Below the pieces are notes generated by a model. It had not been told where the DNA came from. It did not search any database and saw only the letters and a list, made by a program, of their open reading frames with translations. Below are positions 55,125-64,000 of a stretch of DNA of 64,000 nt, one piece after another. Each line of letters begins with the position of its first letter. Position 1 is the stretch's first letter. The translations under genes and the position numbers were made by a program. Source of the stretch: Paenibacillus turpanensis (GTDB lineage: Bacteria > Bacillota > Bacilli > Paenibacillales > YIM-B00363); assembly GCF_011421635.1 (NCBI RefSeq), contig NZ_WTLI01000018.1, positions 61,705-125,704 on the forward strand. The letters are read 5' to 3'.

Positions 55125-56408
55125 ATGCAGGAGAAGTTAATTGTAGGCGGAGGCAGGCCGCTTCGGGGGACTGTTCAAATCAGCGGGGCAAAAAACAGCG
55201 CGGTGGCGTTAATTCCGGCTGCAATCCTCGCAGAATCACCGGTCATTTTAGACAATTTGCCGCATTTGAGCGATGTAGCGATTTATTCAGAACTGCTTCA
55301 GGAATTAAACGCGGGAGTTTCCCGCAACGAAGACCAAATGAATATCGACCCAACTCATTTGAAATTAAAGGAAATGCCGAATGGCAAAGTAAAGCTTCTA
55401 AGAGCCTCCTACTACATGATGGGTGCGCTTTTAGGGCGTTTTGGCAAGGCGGTAATCGGTTTACCGGGCGGCTGTAATTTTGAGCCTCGTCCGATTGATC
55501 AGCATATTAAAGGCTTTGAGGCACTTGGTGCAACGGTTAGCAGCGAAAACGGTGCGATTCGCATTGAAGCGAAGCAGCTTCGCGGCGCGAAAATTTATTT
55601 GGATGTAGTTAGTGTGGGCGCTACCATCAATATTATGCTGGCGGCGGCTCGTGCGAAAGGCACAACGATTATCGAAAACGCGGCGAAAGAGCCTGAAATT
55701 ATAGATGTTGCAACACTATTGAATGCGATGGGTGCCAAAATTAAGGGCGCTGGCACGGAAACGATTCGTATTGAAGGCGTAGAGTCTATGCATGGAACGC
55801 GTCACTCCATCATTCCGGACCGTATTCAAGCCGGTACGTATATGGTGGCTGCGGCTGCGACTCGCGGCGATGTCGTAATCGACAACGTCATTCCGAAGCA
55901 CATGGAGGCCGTAACGGCAAAGCTGCAGGAAATGGGCGTGCATGTGTACGAAATGGACGAGTCGATTCGCGTTATCGGACAGCCTGAATATGAGAGCATC
56001 GACGTCAAAGCGTTGGTTTATCCGGGCCTCGCAACAGATTTGCAGTCACCAATGACAAGCCTGCTTACTCAGGCGAATGGAGTCAGCATTTTAACCGATT
56101 ATGTGTACAACAATCGTTTTCAGCATGTCCCGGAGCTTCAGCGAATGGGTGCTAAAATCCGAGTCGAAGGCCGTTCTGCCATTATTGAGTACAGCAAGCT
56201 GCATGCAGCCCGTGTGAAGGCAGCGGACTTGCGGGCGGGTGCTGCTCTGTTTATCGCAGGTTTATGTGTACAAGATGGATATACGGAAATTTCCGGCGTA
56301 GAATACATAGACCGCGGTTATCACCGTTTGGTTGAAAATCTAGCTGCGCTAGGCGCTGAGGTTTGGCGTGAAAATGCTCTTCCTAAGGAGAAAACGGCGC
56401 AGGGTTGA
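55125..56408 (+). CDS. murA: UDP-N-acetylglucosamine 1-carboxyvinyltransferase
   Basis: First committed step of peptidoglycan precursor synthesis: transfer of enolpyruvate from PEP to UDP-GlcNAc. It has 427 aa. Signatures: [20 protein letters not shown], the catalytic Cys in [16 protein letters not shown] (the fosfomycin target Cys), [22 protein letters not shown] [12 protein letters not shown], and [22 protein letters not shown] [16 protein letters not shown] 55125 with AGGGGGAATAC upstream. The location between fba and rho matches the second MurA copy of Bacillales (murZ type), so another murA elsewhere is likely. Confidence 0.94.
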   Translation: MQEKLIVGGGRPLRGTVQISGAKNSAVALIPAAILAESPVILDNLPHLSDVAIYSELLQELNAGVSRNEDQMNIDPTHLKLKEMPNGKVKLLRASYYMMGALLGRFGKAVIGLPGGCNFEPRPIDQHIKGFEALGATVSSENGAIRIEAKQLRGAKIYLDVVSVGATINIMLAAARAKGTTIIENAAKEPEIIDVATLLNAMGAKIKGAGTETIRIEGVESMHGTRHSIIPDRIQAGTYMVAAAATRGDVVIDNVIPKHMEAVTAKLQEMGVHVYEMDESIRVIGQPEYESIDVKALVYPGLATDLQSPMTSLLTQANGVSILTDYVYNNRFQHVPELQRMGAKIRVEGRSAIIEYSKLHAARVKAADLRAGAALFIAGLCVQDGYTEISGVEYIDRGYHRLVENLAALGAEVWRENALPKEKTAQG

Positions 56409-56488
56409 TTTTATGAAATGTTGGAAATACTAGCTTTTTAGGGACTTATTGAACCCTTTATTCTAAACAGAGCGTGGTGGTACAGCCA

Positions 56489-57781
56489 ATGGATTTGGAT
56501 TTAGCGCAGCTAGAGGCGCTGAAGTTAACGGAATTATATAAACTGGCGAAGAAGTATCAGATTCCGTCGTACGGTACGATGAAGAAAAAAGAGCTCGTCT
56601 TTGCCATTTTGAGAGCCCAGGCCGAGCAGTCGGGCCTCATGTTTATGCAGGGTGTGCTGGAAATTTTATCGGAAGGCTTCGGATTCTTGCGTCCGATCAA
56701 CTATTTGCCGAGTGCTGAGGATATTTATATTTCAGCCTCACAGATTCGAAAATTTGACCTGCGTACGGGCGACCTTGTATCTGGTAAGTGCAGGCCCCCG
56801 AAGGAGAATGAACGTTATTTTGGCCTTTTGCATGTTGAAGCGGTTAATGGCGAAAAGCCGGATGCCGCTGCAGAACGTCTCCATTTTCCCGCATTGACTC
56901 CCCTTCATCCCCAGCGCAGAATATCGCTGGAAACATCGCCTACCCAATTATCAACCCGGATCATGGATTTAATGACACCTGTCGGTTTCGGACAGCGCGG
57001 ACTTATTGTGGCACCGCCAAAAGCCGGTAAAACACTCTTAATTAAAGAAATCGCTAACAGCATTTCGACAAATTATCCGGATATCGAGCTGTTCGTGCTT
57101 CTGATCGACGAACGTCCGGAAGAAGTGACGGATATGCAGCGGTCGGTAAAGGGTGAAGTGGTGGCGTCGACTTTCGATGAGCTTCCGGAAAACCATATTA
57201 AGGTTGCGGAACTGGTGTTGGAGCGTGCGCTTCGTTTGGTAGAGCATAAGAAGGACGTTGTCATACTGCTCGATAGTATTACGAGACTTGCCCGTGCCTA
57301 TAATTTGGTGATTCCGCCATCGGGTCGTACGCTTTCCGGCGGTATTGATCCGAACGCATTTCATCGACCGAAGCGGTTTTTTGGTGCAGCTCGGAACATC
57401 GAAGAAGGCGGCAGCCTGACGATTTTGGCGACAGCATTAGTCGAAACCGGTTCGCGTATGGATGACGTCATTTATGAAGAATTTAAAGGTACTGGAAATA
57501 TGGAGCTTCATTTGGACCGCAAGCTTGCTGAGAAGCGCGTATTTCCGTCGATCGATATCCGCCGTTCGGGAACACGTCGCGAAGAGATGCTTTTGTCCAA
57601 GGAAGAATTGGATAAGATTTGGAACATCCGCAAGAACATGCAGGACACACACGACTTCGTTGAAGGCTTCCTGAAGAAAATGAAGGATGCGAAGACGAAC
57701 GAGGAGTTTTTGGCAACACTAGAATCAGGTTCGGGCGGAAGCGGTGGCGGCAGCAAGCGTGTGAAGACGCCTGCTTCCTAA
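56489..57781 (+). CDS. rho: Transcription termination factor Rho
   Basis: Hexameric RNA helicase ending transcription at C-rich sites. It has 430 aa. N-terminal Rho_N domain (about 1-45) is followed by a cold-shock-like RNA-binding domain (about 50-125; [20 protein letters not shown]) and the ATPase domain with P-loop [15 protein letters not shown], Walker [16 protein letters not shown], and Q/R-loop residues [16 protein letters not shown] Ser/Gly-rich tail ends the protein. ATG 56489 is chosen with GTGGTGG upstream; GTG 56474 is in frame. Confidence 0.95.
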   Translation: MDLDLAQLEALKLTELYKLAKKYQIPSYGTMKKKELVFAILRAQAEQSGLMFMQGVLEILSEGFGFLRPINYLPSAEDIYISASQIRKFDLRTGDLVSGKCRPPKENERYFGLLHVEAVNGEKPDAAAERLHFPALTPLHPQRRISLETSPTQLSTRIMDLMTPVGFGQRGLIVAPPKAGKTLLIKEIANSISTNYPDIELFVLLIDERPEEVTDMQRSVKGEVVASTFDELPENHIKVAELVLERALRLVEHKKDVVILLDSITRLARAYNLVIPPSGRTLSGGIDPNAFHRPKRFFGAARNIEEGGSLTILATALVETGSRMDDVIYEEFKGTGNMELHLDRKLAEKRVFPSIDIRRSGTRREEMLLSKEELDKIWNIRKNMQDTHDFVEGFLKKMKDAKTNEEFLATLESGSGGSGGGSKRVKTPAS

Positions 57782-57937
57782 TTCATTGCCACATCAATCG
57801 CTGGCAGCATGGCGTAGGCTCAAGGGCAGAGTGCGTAGTAGTTTTTGCACTGCCTCAGGTCATTTACAATTTTAAGTGGCGCACTTTAGAAAACGTCTTG
57901 CTGTTTGCCCGAAGCTTTACGATAAGGAGAACGCCTC

Positions 57938-59194
57938 ATGCATTTGGTATATGCCGATGCATCCGGACAAGTGTATGACCATCCGGAGCTGCTCGGTTTA
58001 GGAAGAAACGCGGAATTTTTATCGGAAATATTTGAAGAAGAGCTCATTCCATTGCCTGAAGGAGCAACCCTGGTAAGCCTGCCTCATACGCGCCCGGTCG
58101 GTATTGATCCCGAATCGGGAGATATGGTTCCGGTGCCGGGTGAAGTGAATGCGGTTGGCGCACTGCTTCCTCAGGGGTATACACGCCTGCTGCTGCCAGG
58201 GTATGTAAAGACGGACCGTGAGCAAAAGCTCCCCCTGTTCGGCTATACAGCTGTCGTATGGAAGGATAACTCCTTTTACGTGGCCGCAAGGCTAAGCGAT
58301 GATCCAGAGCGTTGGAACCCGCGCAACTGTGACCCTGCGGAGCTTGAGGTTAGCGTAAAACGTCTGACCGAAAAATATCCGGAAAACCGGCTGTATGAGC
58401 ATCTTTCCCACTGTGCCCTCGGATACGAATGCTTAACGGCATCGAATACGTTTTTGCAGCGCTGGGAAGGAGCGGTTCCGGTTTCGTTTTCTTGTAATGC
58501 AGGCTGCTTTGGATGTATTTCCGAACAGCCGGACGACAGCGGATTCCCGGCTCCCCAAACTCGCCTGAAGTTTAAGCCGAGTGTGGATGAGGTTGTGGAA
58601 ATTATGCTTGAGCATTTGAAAACGGAGGACAGCATTATTTCCTTCGGACAAGGCTGTGAGGGCGAGCCTTCTACACAGGCTCCGACCATTATCGAAGCCA
58701 TCAAGAAGGTGCGATCCATTACGCAGACGGGCTATATCAACATTAATACGAACGCCGGGCTGACGGATCATATTCGCGGGATCGTCGATGCCGGCTTGGA
58801 TTTGATCCGTGTATCTACCATCAGCGCGCTGGACGATCACTACAATGCATACTACAAGCCTCGTGGGTATACGTTGAAAAATGTCGAGCGCTCGCTTCGT
58901 TATGCTGCGGATAAAGGGGTATTTTCCTCCATTAACTATTTGATTTTCCCTGGGGTAACCGATCGCGAGGAAGAGCTTGAGGCAATGATAGATTTTGCCA
59001 AGCGAACGGATTTGAAGCTGATTCAGCTGCGAAATCTCAATATAGATCCGGAAAGCTACTTGGAGCTTATCCCCAAGGCGCAAAGCGAAGCCATCGGAAT
59101 GAAGCAGGCCATTGAAATCCTTGAGCGTGAACTGCCGAATACGATTATCGGATCGTTCACGCGTGTGCCGCCTCAAAAACGTCTCGTTACGTAA
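57938..59194 (+). CDS. Radical SAM domain protein
   Basis: Protein of 418 aa with a likely 4Fe-4S cluster binding motif Cys-x3-Cys-x2-Cys in SCNAGCFGC (about residues 184-191). It has the SAM-binding glycine-rich and acidic strand features (SIISFGQGCEGEPSTQAPTI, GYININTNAGLTDH, GLDLIRVSTISALDDHYNAY). The first 180 residues form an extra N-terminal domain not recognised. Substrate and product are unknown. RBS AAGGAGAACG before ATG. It follows rho by 156 bases and may share its transcript; a small hairpin near 57823-57853 is the only structure in that gap. Confidence 0.85.
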   Translation: MHLVYADASGQVYDHPELLGLGRNAEFLSEIFEEELIPLPEGATLVSLPHTRPVGIDPESGDMVPVPGEVNAVGALLPQGYTRLLLPGYVKTDREQKLPLFGYTAVVWKDNSFYVAARLSDDPERWNPRNCDPAELEVSVKRLTEKYPENRLYEHLSHCALGYECLTASNTFLQRWEGAVPVSFSCNAGCFGCISEQPDDSGFPAPQTRLKFKPSVDEVVEIMLEHLKTEDSIISFGQGCEGEPSTQAPTIIEAIKKVRSITQTGYININTNAGLTDHIRGIVDAGLDLIRVSTISALDDHYNAYYKPRGYTLKNVERSLRYAADKGVFSSINYLIFPGVTDREEELEAMIDFAKRTDLKLIQLRNLNIDPESYLELIPKAQSEAIGMKQAIEILERELPNTIIGSFTRVPPQKRLVT

Positions 59195-59219
59195 GGGCAG
59201 GAGCTCTATCAATTGGAAC

Positions 59220-59249
59220 TTGCTTCAGATGAATTTAGCGTGCTATAAT
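59220..59249 (+). promoter_or_regulatory. Promoter of rpmE
   Basis: TTGCTT (59220-59225), 18-base spacer, TATAAT (59244-59249), 65 bases before the rpmE start. Confidence 0.6.
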
Positions 59250-59313
59250 GTAATTCGTGTTTATTCACTCTGGGTACAAATGAGATCCAGGGCTAAGAGA
59301 GGTGAAGATAGCG

Positions 59314-59511
59314 ATGAAAACTGATATTCATCCGCAGTACCATGTAACAACTGCTACTTGCGCGTGCGGTAACCAATTCGAAACAGGCTCCATTAAGCCG
59401 AACCTGAAAGTCGAAATTTGCTCCGCTTGTCACCCGTTCTTCACAGGGAAGCAGAAGTTCCTGGATGCAGGCGGTCGTGTGGATAAATTTAAGAAGAAAT
59501 ACGGAATCTAA
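59314..59511 (+). CDS. rpmE: 50S ribosomal protein L31 (zinc form)
   Basis: Ribosomal protein of 65 aa with the four-Cys zinc motif of the C+ type (CACG near residue 16-19 and CSAC near 36-39), and typical [32 protein letters not shown] ending. ATG 59314 has AGAGGTGA upstream; the ATG at 59302 is less well placed. Terminated by a hairpin that overlaps the RBS of the next gene. Confidence 0.95.
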   Translation: MKTDIHPQYHVTTATCACGNQFETGSIKPNLKVEICSACHPFFTGKQKFLDAGGRVDKFKKKYGI

Positions 59512-59526
59512 CAGATTCAAGAACGC

Positions 59527-59569
59527 CTTCCTTGGTCACCCTAATGACCAAAGGGAGGTGTTTTTTTTT
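59527..59569 (+). terminator. Terminator of rpmE overlapping the RBS of the next gene
   Basis: CCTTCCTTGGTCA pairs with TGACCAAAGGGAGG (two G-A or bulged positions) and is followed by a run of nine T. The 3' arm contains the Shine-Dalgarno of the lipoprotein gene, whose ATG directly follows the T-tract. Confidence 0.7.
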
Positions 59570-60025
59570 ATGAGCAGAAAACTGCACGCTTTATCTAAAG
59601 GTCTTTTAGCTGCTGTTCTTGTTCTTGGTTTGTCTGCTTGCGGTGAAGCTGCGGACGAGCATCCGGAATATGAAGGGTACGCTGATGACGGTTATTTGGG
59701 ACTGTCGGATTCAAACCCGAATCTGCGGACAAACCCCGATCATCACAATTATCGCACCGACGTTCGATTGATGAAGGAAGCCTTGTCGGATTTGCACGTG
59801 GATGAAAATTCGGAAATTTTCGTCGATGGAGCCGATGCTTATGTGCGAATCGCCCTTCCGCAGCGGCTAAACGCGATGCAGCGCGAAACGCTCGTATCGG
59901 ATGTAACGACACAATTACGCAGCTGGGTTCCCCGCTATAAATATCATGTGACGACGAATCAAGACGATAAATTGTTTAACCTAGGTAATGAGGGTACAGC
60001 TGCAAAAGAGGCCGCCGGACGGTAA
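59570..60025 (+). CDS. YhcN/YlaJ-like sporulation lipoprotein
   Basis: Lipoprotein of 151 aa: signal peptide with lipobox LGLSAC (Cys about 25), then a charged domain (DVRLMKEALSDLHVDENSEI, DGADAYVRIALPQRLNAMQR, DVTTQLRSWVPRYKYHVTTN) like the YhcN/YlaJ family, whose members are spore or forespore membrane proteins. It likely has a structural or assembly role in sporulation, but this is inferred from the family. ATG 59570 with AAAGGGAGGTG upstream. It lies between rpmE and the SRP RNA gene. Confidence 0.82.
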   Translation: MSRKLHALSKGLLAAVLVLGLSACGEAADEHPEYEGYADDGYLGLSDSNPNLRTNPDHHNYRTDVRLMKEALSDLHVDENSEIFVDGADAYVRIALPQRLNAMQRETLVSDVTTQLRSWVPRYKYHVTTNQDDKLFNLGNEGTAAKEAAGR

Positions 60026-60038
60026 GTTTTACCGCGGG

Positions 60039-60067
60039 TTGCCTTTTGCCCAAGCATGGGCTATACT
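60039..60067 (+). promoter_or_regulatory. ffs: Promoter of the SRP RNA gene
   Basis: TTGCCT (60039-60044), 17-base spacer, TATACT (60062-60067), just ahead of the SRP RNA. Confidence 0.65.
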
Positions 60068-60082
60068 TATATTCACCGTTGG

Positions 60083-60200
60083 TGTTGATGCCGGGTCCTC
60101 CGCAATGGATGCTCGCGAACCCGGTCAGGTCCGGAAGGAAGCAGCCGTAGTGAGATGTTTCATGTGCCGGAGGGAAGCCTGGTGGAGCCAGCGGCTTTAT
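60083..60200 (+). ncRNA. ffs: Signal recognition particle RNA
   Basis: The universally conserved core GGTCAGGTCCGGAAGGAAGC AGCC is present at 60123-60146, with the complementary arm GTGCCGGAGGGAAGCCTGG further on, forming the domain IV hairpin that binds Ffh. Outer arms (GATGCCGGGTCCTCC on the left and GTGGAGCCAGCGGC on the right) pair only partly, so the ends given are approximate. It looks like the short bacterial type rather than the long Bacillus type, though the mature RNA could extend in either direction. It lies directly upstream of dnaX, as scr does in B. subtilis. Confidence 0.9.
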
Positions 60201-60214
60201 ATTGGATAAGAAGA

Positions 60215-60256
60215 ACACTTATTAACGCTAAGCTGCGTTACTAAGTGTTTTTTTGT
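60215..60256 (+). terminator. Terminator of the SRP RNA gene
   Basis: AACACTTATTAACGC pairs with GCGTTACTAAGTGTT and is followed by TTTTTT. Confidence 0.87.
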
Positions 60257-60409
60257 TGTGTTCGAATAGTCATCGTTATTCTTTCAAAGGTTCCGTTTCA
60301 AATTGAAGGTGAACTTATAGTATAATGAATTCAATCATTGCCGGAGTTAGTTCTATTTTGGCACATACGAATTTCTTAAGCGGGAATGATGGGAGAGGAT
60401 CGTTGACCC

Positions 60410-62164
60410 ATGAACCATATTGCGTTATACCGGGCGTGGCGTCCTCAAACCTTTCAAGACATTGTAGGACAAAGCCACATTACTCAAACCTTGCAAAATT
60501 CTCTTGTGGAAGGCCGCTTATCACACGCTTATCTATTTAATGGACCTCGTGGTACAGGCAAAACAAGTGCGGCAAAAGTGCTGGCCAAGGCAGTCAATTG
60601 TGAGCGCGGGCCTGCTCCCGAGCCGTGCAATGAATGCGGGCCGTGTATCCGAATTACGACCGGAGCCGTCATCGACGTGCAGGAAATAGACGCCGCCTCG
60701 AACCGGGGTGTGGAAGAAATACGCGATATTCGGGACAAGGTAAAGTATGCTCCTACCGAAGTTCGGCGCAAGGTTTATATTATCGATGAAGTACATATGC
60801 TCACTACAGAAGCTTTTAATGCACTTTTGAAGACGCTGGAAGAGCCGCCTGAGCATGTGATGTTCATTCTTGCCACGACCGAACCGCATAAGCTTCCCGC
60901 CACGATTATCTCGAGATGCCAGCGATTCGATTTTCGGAGAGTGTCGTTGGAAGAGCAGGTTTCGAGGTTGCGCCGAGTTTGCGATGCGGAGAAGGTTCCG
61001 GCGGAAGAGGAAGCACTGCGTTACGTAGCGAGGCTTTCGGACGGAGGAATGCGGGACGCCTTAAGTATTCTCGATCAGTCGATCTCTTTTGCCCCGGATG
61101 GGGCGGTTCGTTTAGAAGAGGTCGTGCGGATGACAGGAGGCGTGGCGTCCGACCGACTGAGTGACTTGGCGCTTGCGCTTAAGCAAGGAGAAATGGCGCG
61201 GGTGCTCGAGCTTGTCGATACCTGGATGCAGGAAGGCAAAAGCGCGGAAAAATGCTTGGAGCAATCCTTGCATTTTTTCCGGGATGTGCTGCTGTTTCAA
61301 ATGGTGCCTCCGAATTCGCCTGCTGCGGAACGGTTAAGCCCTGAGGCTCTTCAGCCCGTAGCTGAAGCGTATTCACGGGAGGAGCTTTTTGCAGCGATCG
61401 ATTTATTCAACCGCTACTTAACCGAAATGAAATATGCGACGCATCCGCAAACGTTACTGGAAGTCGCACTCATGAAAGCTTGCACGGGAGCCGACATTAA
61501 GCCTCATGCGAAAGCGCAAACGGCATCTGTGGGCGGCCCTGAGCTGAACGCGCTGCTGGGCAGAATCTCCAAGCTGGAGGAGCAATTGGCCGCTGCATTA
61601 AAGGGCGGCGGTCTTGCCGCAACAGGGGCCGCCCCTGCAGCTAGCAGCAGAGAACGTTCCTCGCCTCCAACAGCACCGCGCTCAAAGCTCGATCTTGCGA
61701 AGCTGGAGGGCTTCATCAAAAACAAGGATGAAGTGCTGTTTAAGCAAATGCTCGGGAAATGGGCGGGCATTTTGCAGCAGGTGAAGGAGCGGCGCGTAAC
61801 GGTACATGCTTGGCTCATGGATGGAGAACCGGTCTCAGCACAGGATGATGTGCTGCTGGTCGGCTTTAAAAATTCCATCCATCGGGAGACCACCGAAAAG
61901 CCGGCGAATAAACAGCTGATCGAGCAGGTGATATCTGAAACGGCAGGCAAATCGCTTCGTCTGATGACGGTCATGCTCAGGGATTGGAATGAAGTATCGT
62001 CCGGGGCTTCCAAGGAAGCGGAAAAGCCTTTTCAGCTGGAGCAAACTGATCCTGATGAAGGGGAAGGAAGCTCGCCGGATGGGCGGGAGCATAAGGAGCC
62101 CTGGATTAATGAAGCCATTCAAATGTTTGGTGAGGATTTAGTCGTAATTAAAGATGATGAATAG
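60410..62164 (+). CDS. dnaX: DNA polymerase III subunits gamma/tau
   Basis: Clamp-loader ATPase of the replicative polymerase. It has 584 aa: AAA+ domain with Walker [20 protein letters not shown], zinc module [16 protein letters not shown], Walker B IDEVHML, sensor [21 protein letters not shown], then domain III (about 240-360) and a tau-like C-terminal region (about 430-584). GGAGAGGATCG precedes the ATG by about 8 bases. First gene of the dnaX-yaaK-recR group. Confidence 0.95.
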   Translation: MNHIALYRAWRPQTFQDIVGQSHITQTLQNSLVEGRLSHAYLFNGPRGTGKTSAAKVLAKAVNCERGPAPEPCNECGPCIRITTGAVIDVQEIDAASNRGVEEIRDIRDKVKYAPTEVRRKVYIIDEVHMLTTEAFNALLKTLEEPPEHVMFILATTEPHKLPATIISRCQRFDFRRVSLEEQVSRLRRVCDAEKVPAEEEALRYVARLSDGGMRDALSILDQSISFAPDGAVRLEEVVRMTGGVASDRLSDLALALKQGEMARVLELVDTWMQEGKSAEKCLEQSLHFFRDVLLFQMVPPNSPAAERLSPEALQPVAEAYSREELFAAIDLFNRYLTEMKYATHPQTLLEVALMKACTGADIKPHAKAQTASVGGPELNALLGRISKLEEQLAAALKGGGLAATGAAPAASSRERSSPPTAPRSKLDLAKLEGFIKNKDEVLFKQMLGKWAGILQQVKERRVTVHAWLMDGEPVSAQDDVLLVGFKNSIHRETTEKPANKQLIEQVISETAGKSLRLMTVMLRDWNEVSSGASKEAEKPFQLEQTDPDEGEGSSPDGREHKEPWINEAIQMFGEDLVVIKDDE

Positions 62165-62181
62165 ATGGAGGTTGTTTGAAG

Positions 62182-62505
62182 ATGATGAGAGGCAATAACC
62201 AAATGCAGCAAATGATGAAGCAAGTGAAGAAGATGCAGGAACAGATGATGAAGGCTCAAGAGGAGCTGAACAACAAAACGGTGGAAGGTACTGCCGGCGG
62301 TGGTGTAGTTACTGTCGTCATGACGGGACAAAAGAAACTGGTTAACGTCGCGATTAAACCGGAGGCTGTTGACCCTGATGATGTAGAAATGCTTCAAGAC
62401 CTCGTCCTGACAGCAGTAAATGACGCATTGACGAAAGCGGAAGAGCTGGCGAATCAAGATATGGGCAAATATACAGGCGGCATGAACATTCCGGGATTGT
62501 TCTAA
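62182..62505 (+). CDS. yaaK: YbaB/EbfC family nucleoid-associated protein
   Basis: Small DNA-binding dimer of 107 aa usually encoded between dnaX and recR. It has a Met/Gln/Lys-rich N-terminal helix ([20 protein letters not shown]), the conserved strand [20 protein letters not shown], and the C-terminal MNIPGLF. ATG 62182 with GATGGAGG upstream is chosen; TTG 62176 and ATG 62185 are alternatives. Between dnaX and recR with small gaps, so cotranscribed. Confidence 0.93.
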   Translation: MMRGNNQMQQMMKQVKKMQEQMMKAQEELNNKTVEGTAGGGVVTVVMTGQKKLVNVAIKPEAVDPDDVEMLQDLVLTAVNDALTKAEELANQDMGKYTGGMNIPGLF

Positions 62506-62524
62506 TCTAAAAGGAGATGCATCA

Positions 62525-63124
62525 TTGTATTATCCGGAACCGATATCCAAATTAATTGACGCTTTTGGCAGATTGCCTGGCGTTGGCCCCAAGACGGCTG
62601 CGCGTCTTGCCTTCCATGTGCTTCGTATGCGTGAAGAGGAAGTTATGGATTTTGCCAAAGCGCTCGTAAATGTGAAACGCAATCTGCATTACTGCTCCGT
62701 TTGCTGCAATATAACCGATATTGACCCTTGCCGGATTTGCCAGGACAAGAAGCGGGATGCTTCGTTGATCTGTGTCGTGCAGGAATCAAAGGATGTTGTA
62801 GCCATGGAGCGCACCAAGGAATTTAACGGTTACTACCATGTCCTTCAGGGAGCCATCTCTCCAATTGAAGGTGTGGGGCCTGACGAAATTCGCGTAGCCG
62901 AGCTGCTTCGAAGGCTGAGCGATGAACAGGTGCAGGAGCTGATTTTAGCGACAAACCCGAATATCGAGGGAGAAGCGACAGCGATGTACCTTTCGCGGTT
63001 GGTCAAGCCGTTTGGACTGCGGGTAACCCGAATTGCACACGGTCTTCCAGTGGGCGGCGACTTGGAGTATGCGGACGAAGTTACTTTGACTAAGGCGCTT
63101 GAAGGGCGCCGGGAGTTGAATTAA
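62525..63124 (+). CDS. recR: Recombination mediator protein RecR
   Basis: DNA repair protein of 199 aa working with RecO in loading RecA. N-terminal HhH motif ([20 protein letters not shown]), four-Cys zinc finger ([16 protein letters not shown]), Toprim domain ([36 protein letters not shown]) and Walker-like end ([20 protein letters not shown]). TTG start with AAAGGAGATG upstream, 20 bases behind yaaK. Confidence 0.95.
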   Translation: MYYPEPISKLIDAFGRLPGVGPKTAARLAFHVLRMREEEVMDFAKALVNVKRNLHYCSVCCNITDIDPCRICQDKKRDASLICVVQESKDVVAMERTKEFNGYYHVLQGAISPIEGVGPDEIRVAELLRRLSDEQVQELILATNPNIEGEATAMYLSRLVKPFGLRVTRIAHGLPVGGDLEYADEVTLTKALEGRRELN

Positions 63125-63159
63125 TATTTTGCACGGACAGCTTATATCAAAATAATAGT

Positions 63160-63194
63160 ATCCTGCGGACCTTCGGGGCTGCGGGATTTTTTCG
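63160..63194 (+). terminator. Terminator after recR
   Basis: ATCCTGCGG pairs with the GCGGGAT arm (with an inner CTTCGG-type loop) and is followed by TTTTTT. Confidence 0.75.
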
Positions 63195-63301
63195 TTTTTG
63201 ATCATATTTGGACATCCCCTTTTATATATCTAGAGATAGAGATGTACGGGCTCATGGCGGGAAAATTGCAGTCCGGGTTTAGAAAACCTAAGGAGGATGT
63301 C

Positions 63302-63604
63302 ATGATGAATCTATGGTCGAAGCTCCGTGAAAAGTGGACAAGCGGGTCAAAGACAGAGGCGACGGAACGTCAACAGTTGGATTGGGAGCTGGTTGCACAG
63401 ATCAAGCGGGCCCATGTGGAATGGACGATTGCGCAAAACCGTTTTGATATCGCCCTTGAAAAGGATGAGGTCGATTATGCGGTGTATGCGCTGGAGGCGG
63501 CGGAGAAACGTTATGAAATGCTGTTAAAGCAGGCGAAAAAGGTTCGCGTTTCGATGGTTGACCGGGAATCCGGCAAAGTGATGGGGGGAGGTGTGCCGCT
63601 ATGA
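63302..63604 (+). CDS. yaaL: YaaL family protein (DUF2508)
   Basis: Small cytosolic helical protein of 100 aa of unknown function, found between recR and bofA in spore formers. It is recognised by ELVAQIKRAHVEWTIAQNRF and DYAVYALEAAEKRYEMLLKQ. ATG 63302 has AAGGAGGATGTC upstream. It overlaps the bofA start by four bases, so the two are translationally coupled. Confidence 0.88.
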   Translation: MMNLWSKLREKWTSGSKTEATERQQLDWELVAQIKRAHVEWTIAQNRFDIALEKDEVDYAVYALEAAEKRYEMLLKQAKKVRVSMVDRESGKVMGGGVPL

Positions 63605-63867
63605 AATGGATTGCACTAGGAGTGCTTGTGTTATCGGCAGTGATCTTGGTTATGGTAGTTCTGCGTACGAAGCTTTCATATCGAATGTTAGGTTATGCGG
63701 TCATGAATCTGGCGGCTGCGGCAATCTTCCTCTATCTTATTAATTTGGCTGAAGGGTTCACTCATTTCAGACTGCCGATCAACGCTGCGACGGTTTTAAC
63801 GGTAGGAATCTTAGGGGTTCCGGGCATTGCGCTGCTTGCTGCAGTGAAATGGTTCGTTGTCGGTTAG
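63601..63867 (+). CDS. bofA: Pro-sigma-K processing inhibitor BofA
   Basis: Membrane protein of 88 aa that, with SpoIVFA, holds the SpoIVFB protease inactive in the outer forespore membrane until late sporulation. Two to three hydrophobic helices (GVLVLSAVILVMVVL, GYAVMNLAAAAIFLYLINL) and the conserved end GVPGIALLAAVKWFV mark it. It overlaps yaaL. It confirms a spore-forming host. Confidence 0.9.
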   Translation: MKWIALGVLVLSAVILVMVVLRTKLSYRMLGYAVMNLAAAAIFLYLINLAEGFTHFRLPINAATVLTVGILGVPGIALLAAVKWFVVG

Positions 63868-63899
63868 ACAACGTTCCAAAAAATTCTTGTCGAAGAGTG

Positions 63900-64000
63900 T
63901 TGACTCGGCATTTGTCATTATGATATATTATTCAAGTCGCCGCTGAGACGGTTGACATCGAAGTGAAAAAGTGCTCCTTGAAAACTGAACAACGAGCGTT
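63900..64000 (+). promoter_or_regulatory. Promoter and leader of an rRNA operon
   Basis: TTGACT (63900-63905) and TATATT (63924-63929), spacer 18, followed by a leader ending in GCTCCTTGAAAACTGAACAA (63973-63992), the phrase found just before 16S rRNA genes in Bacillales. The 16S gene should start beyond the right edge. A second TTGACA at 63952 has no clear -10 box. Confidence 0.7.

Noticed and set aside
63952..63957. Second rRNA promoter with TTGACA
   Set aside because: No -10 box at the right distance; the leader sequence is already reached there.

Overview
The window is chromosomal DNA of a spore-forming, flagellated, Gram-positive bacterium, most likely Paenibacillus or a close relative. 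The evidence is the conserved order rpoE-pyrG-spo0F-fba-murA-rho-rpmE followed by SRP RNA-dnaX-yaaK-recR-yaaL-bofA and an rRNA-operon leader, the sporulation genes spo0F and bofA, the ywhD-pbpG-speE-speB block, S-layer (SLH) and flagellar motor genes, strong AGGAGG-type ribosome binding sites and frequent GTG/TTG starts. About 50 protein genes are called. No phage, insertion sequence, CRISPR array or tRNA gene was recognised.

Layout. 0-4 kb: tail of a DsbA-family gene, molybdate transporter modA-modB without a visible modC, and an SLH protein behind a cyclic-di-GMP-I riboswitch. 4-8.3 kb: TerC and CorC/HlyC membrane proteins, a DUF2905 protein, an AbrB-like membrane protein and a beta-carbonic anhydrase. 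8.4-14.4 kb: motA-motB, a YkuI-type EAL protein, a pterin dehydratase and a large PAS-GGDEF-EAL protein, so motility and c-di-GMP genes sit together. 14.4-18 kb: acetyltransferase, sulfurtransferase and chemoreceptor.

18-32 kb is the most distinctive part: a GH43 enzyme, UDP-galactopyranose mutase (glf), a LysR regulator, a GH3 enzyme with permuted domains and a membrane segment at each end, two paralogous GH3 enzymes with an extra C-terminal membrane-like tail, a GtrA-like membrane protein and a GT2 glycosyltransferase. The GH43 gene and the GH3 operon share a near-identical 31-32 bp inverted-repeat element upstream, followed by a cre-like site. I infer one co-regulated system for making and trimming a surface or lipid-linked glycan, possibly containing galactofuranose.

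32-45 kb: photolyase whose best start codon is ATC, NlpC/P60 hydrolase behind a c-di-AMP riboswitch, a membrane protein, an M1 peptidase, ywhD, a class A penicillin-binding protein, speE-speB, and a divergent AraC regulator/GH42 beta-galactosidase pair. 45.4-47.2 kb is a repeat-rich stretch: GC-rich degenerate repeats, four short palindromes and an 81-bp minisatellite.

47-64 kb is housekeeping DNA: ywiB-argS, a 34-bp repeat array filling the gap to a subtilisin-like protease, rpoE, pyrG behind a probable CTP-sensing attenuator, spo0F, fba, murA, rho, a radical SAM protein, rpmE, a YhcN-like lipoprotein, SRP RNA, dnaX, yaaK, recR, yaaL, bofA, and finally a promoter and leader typical of an rRNA operon just beyond the right edge.
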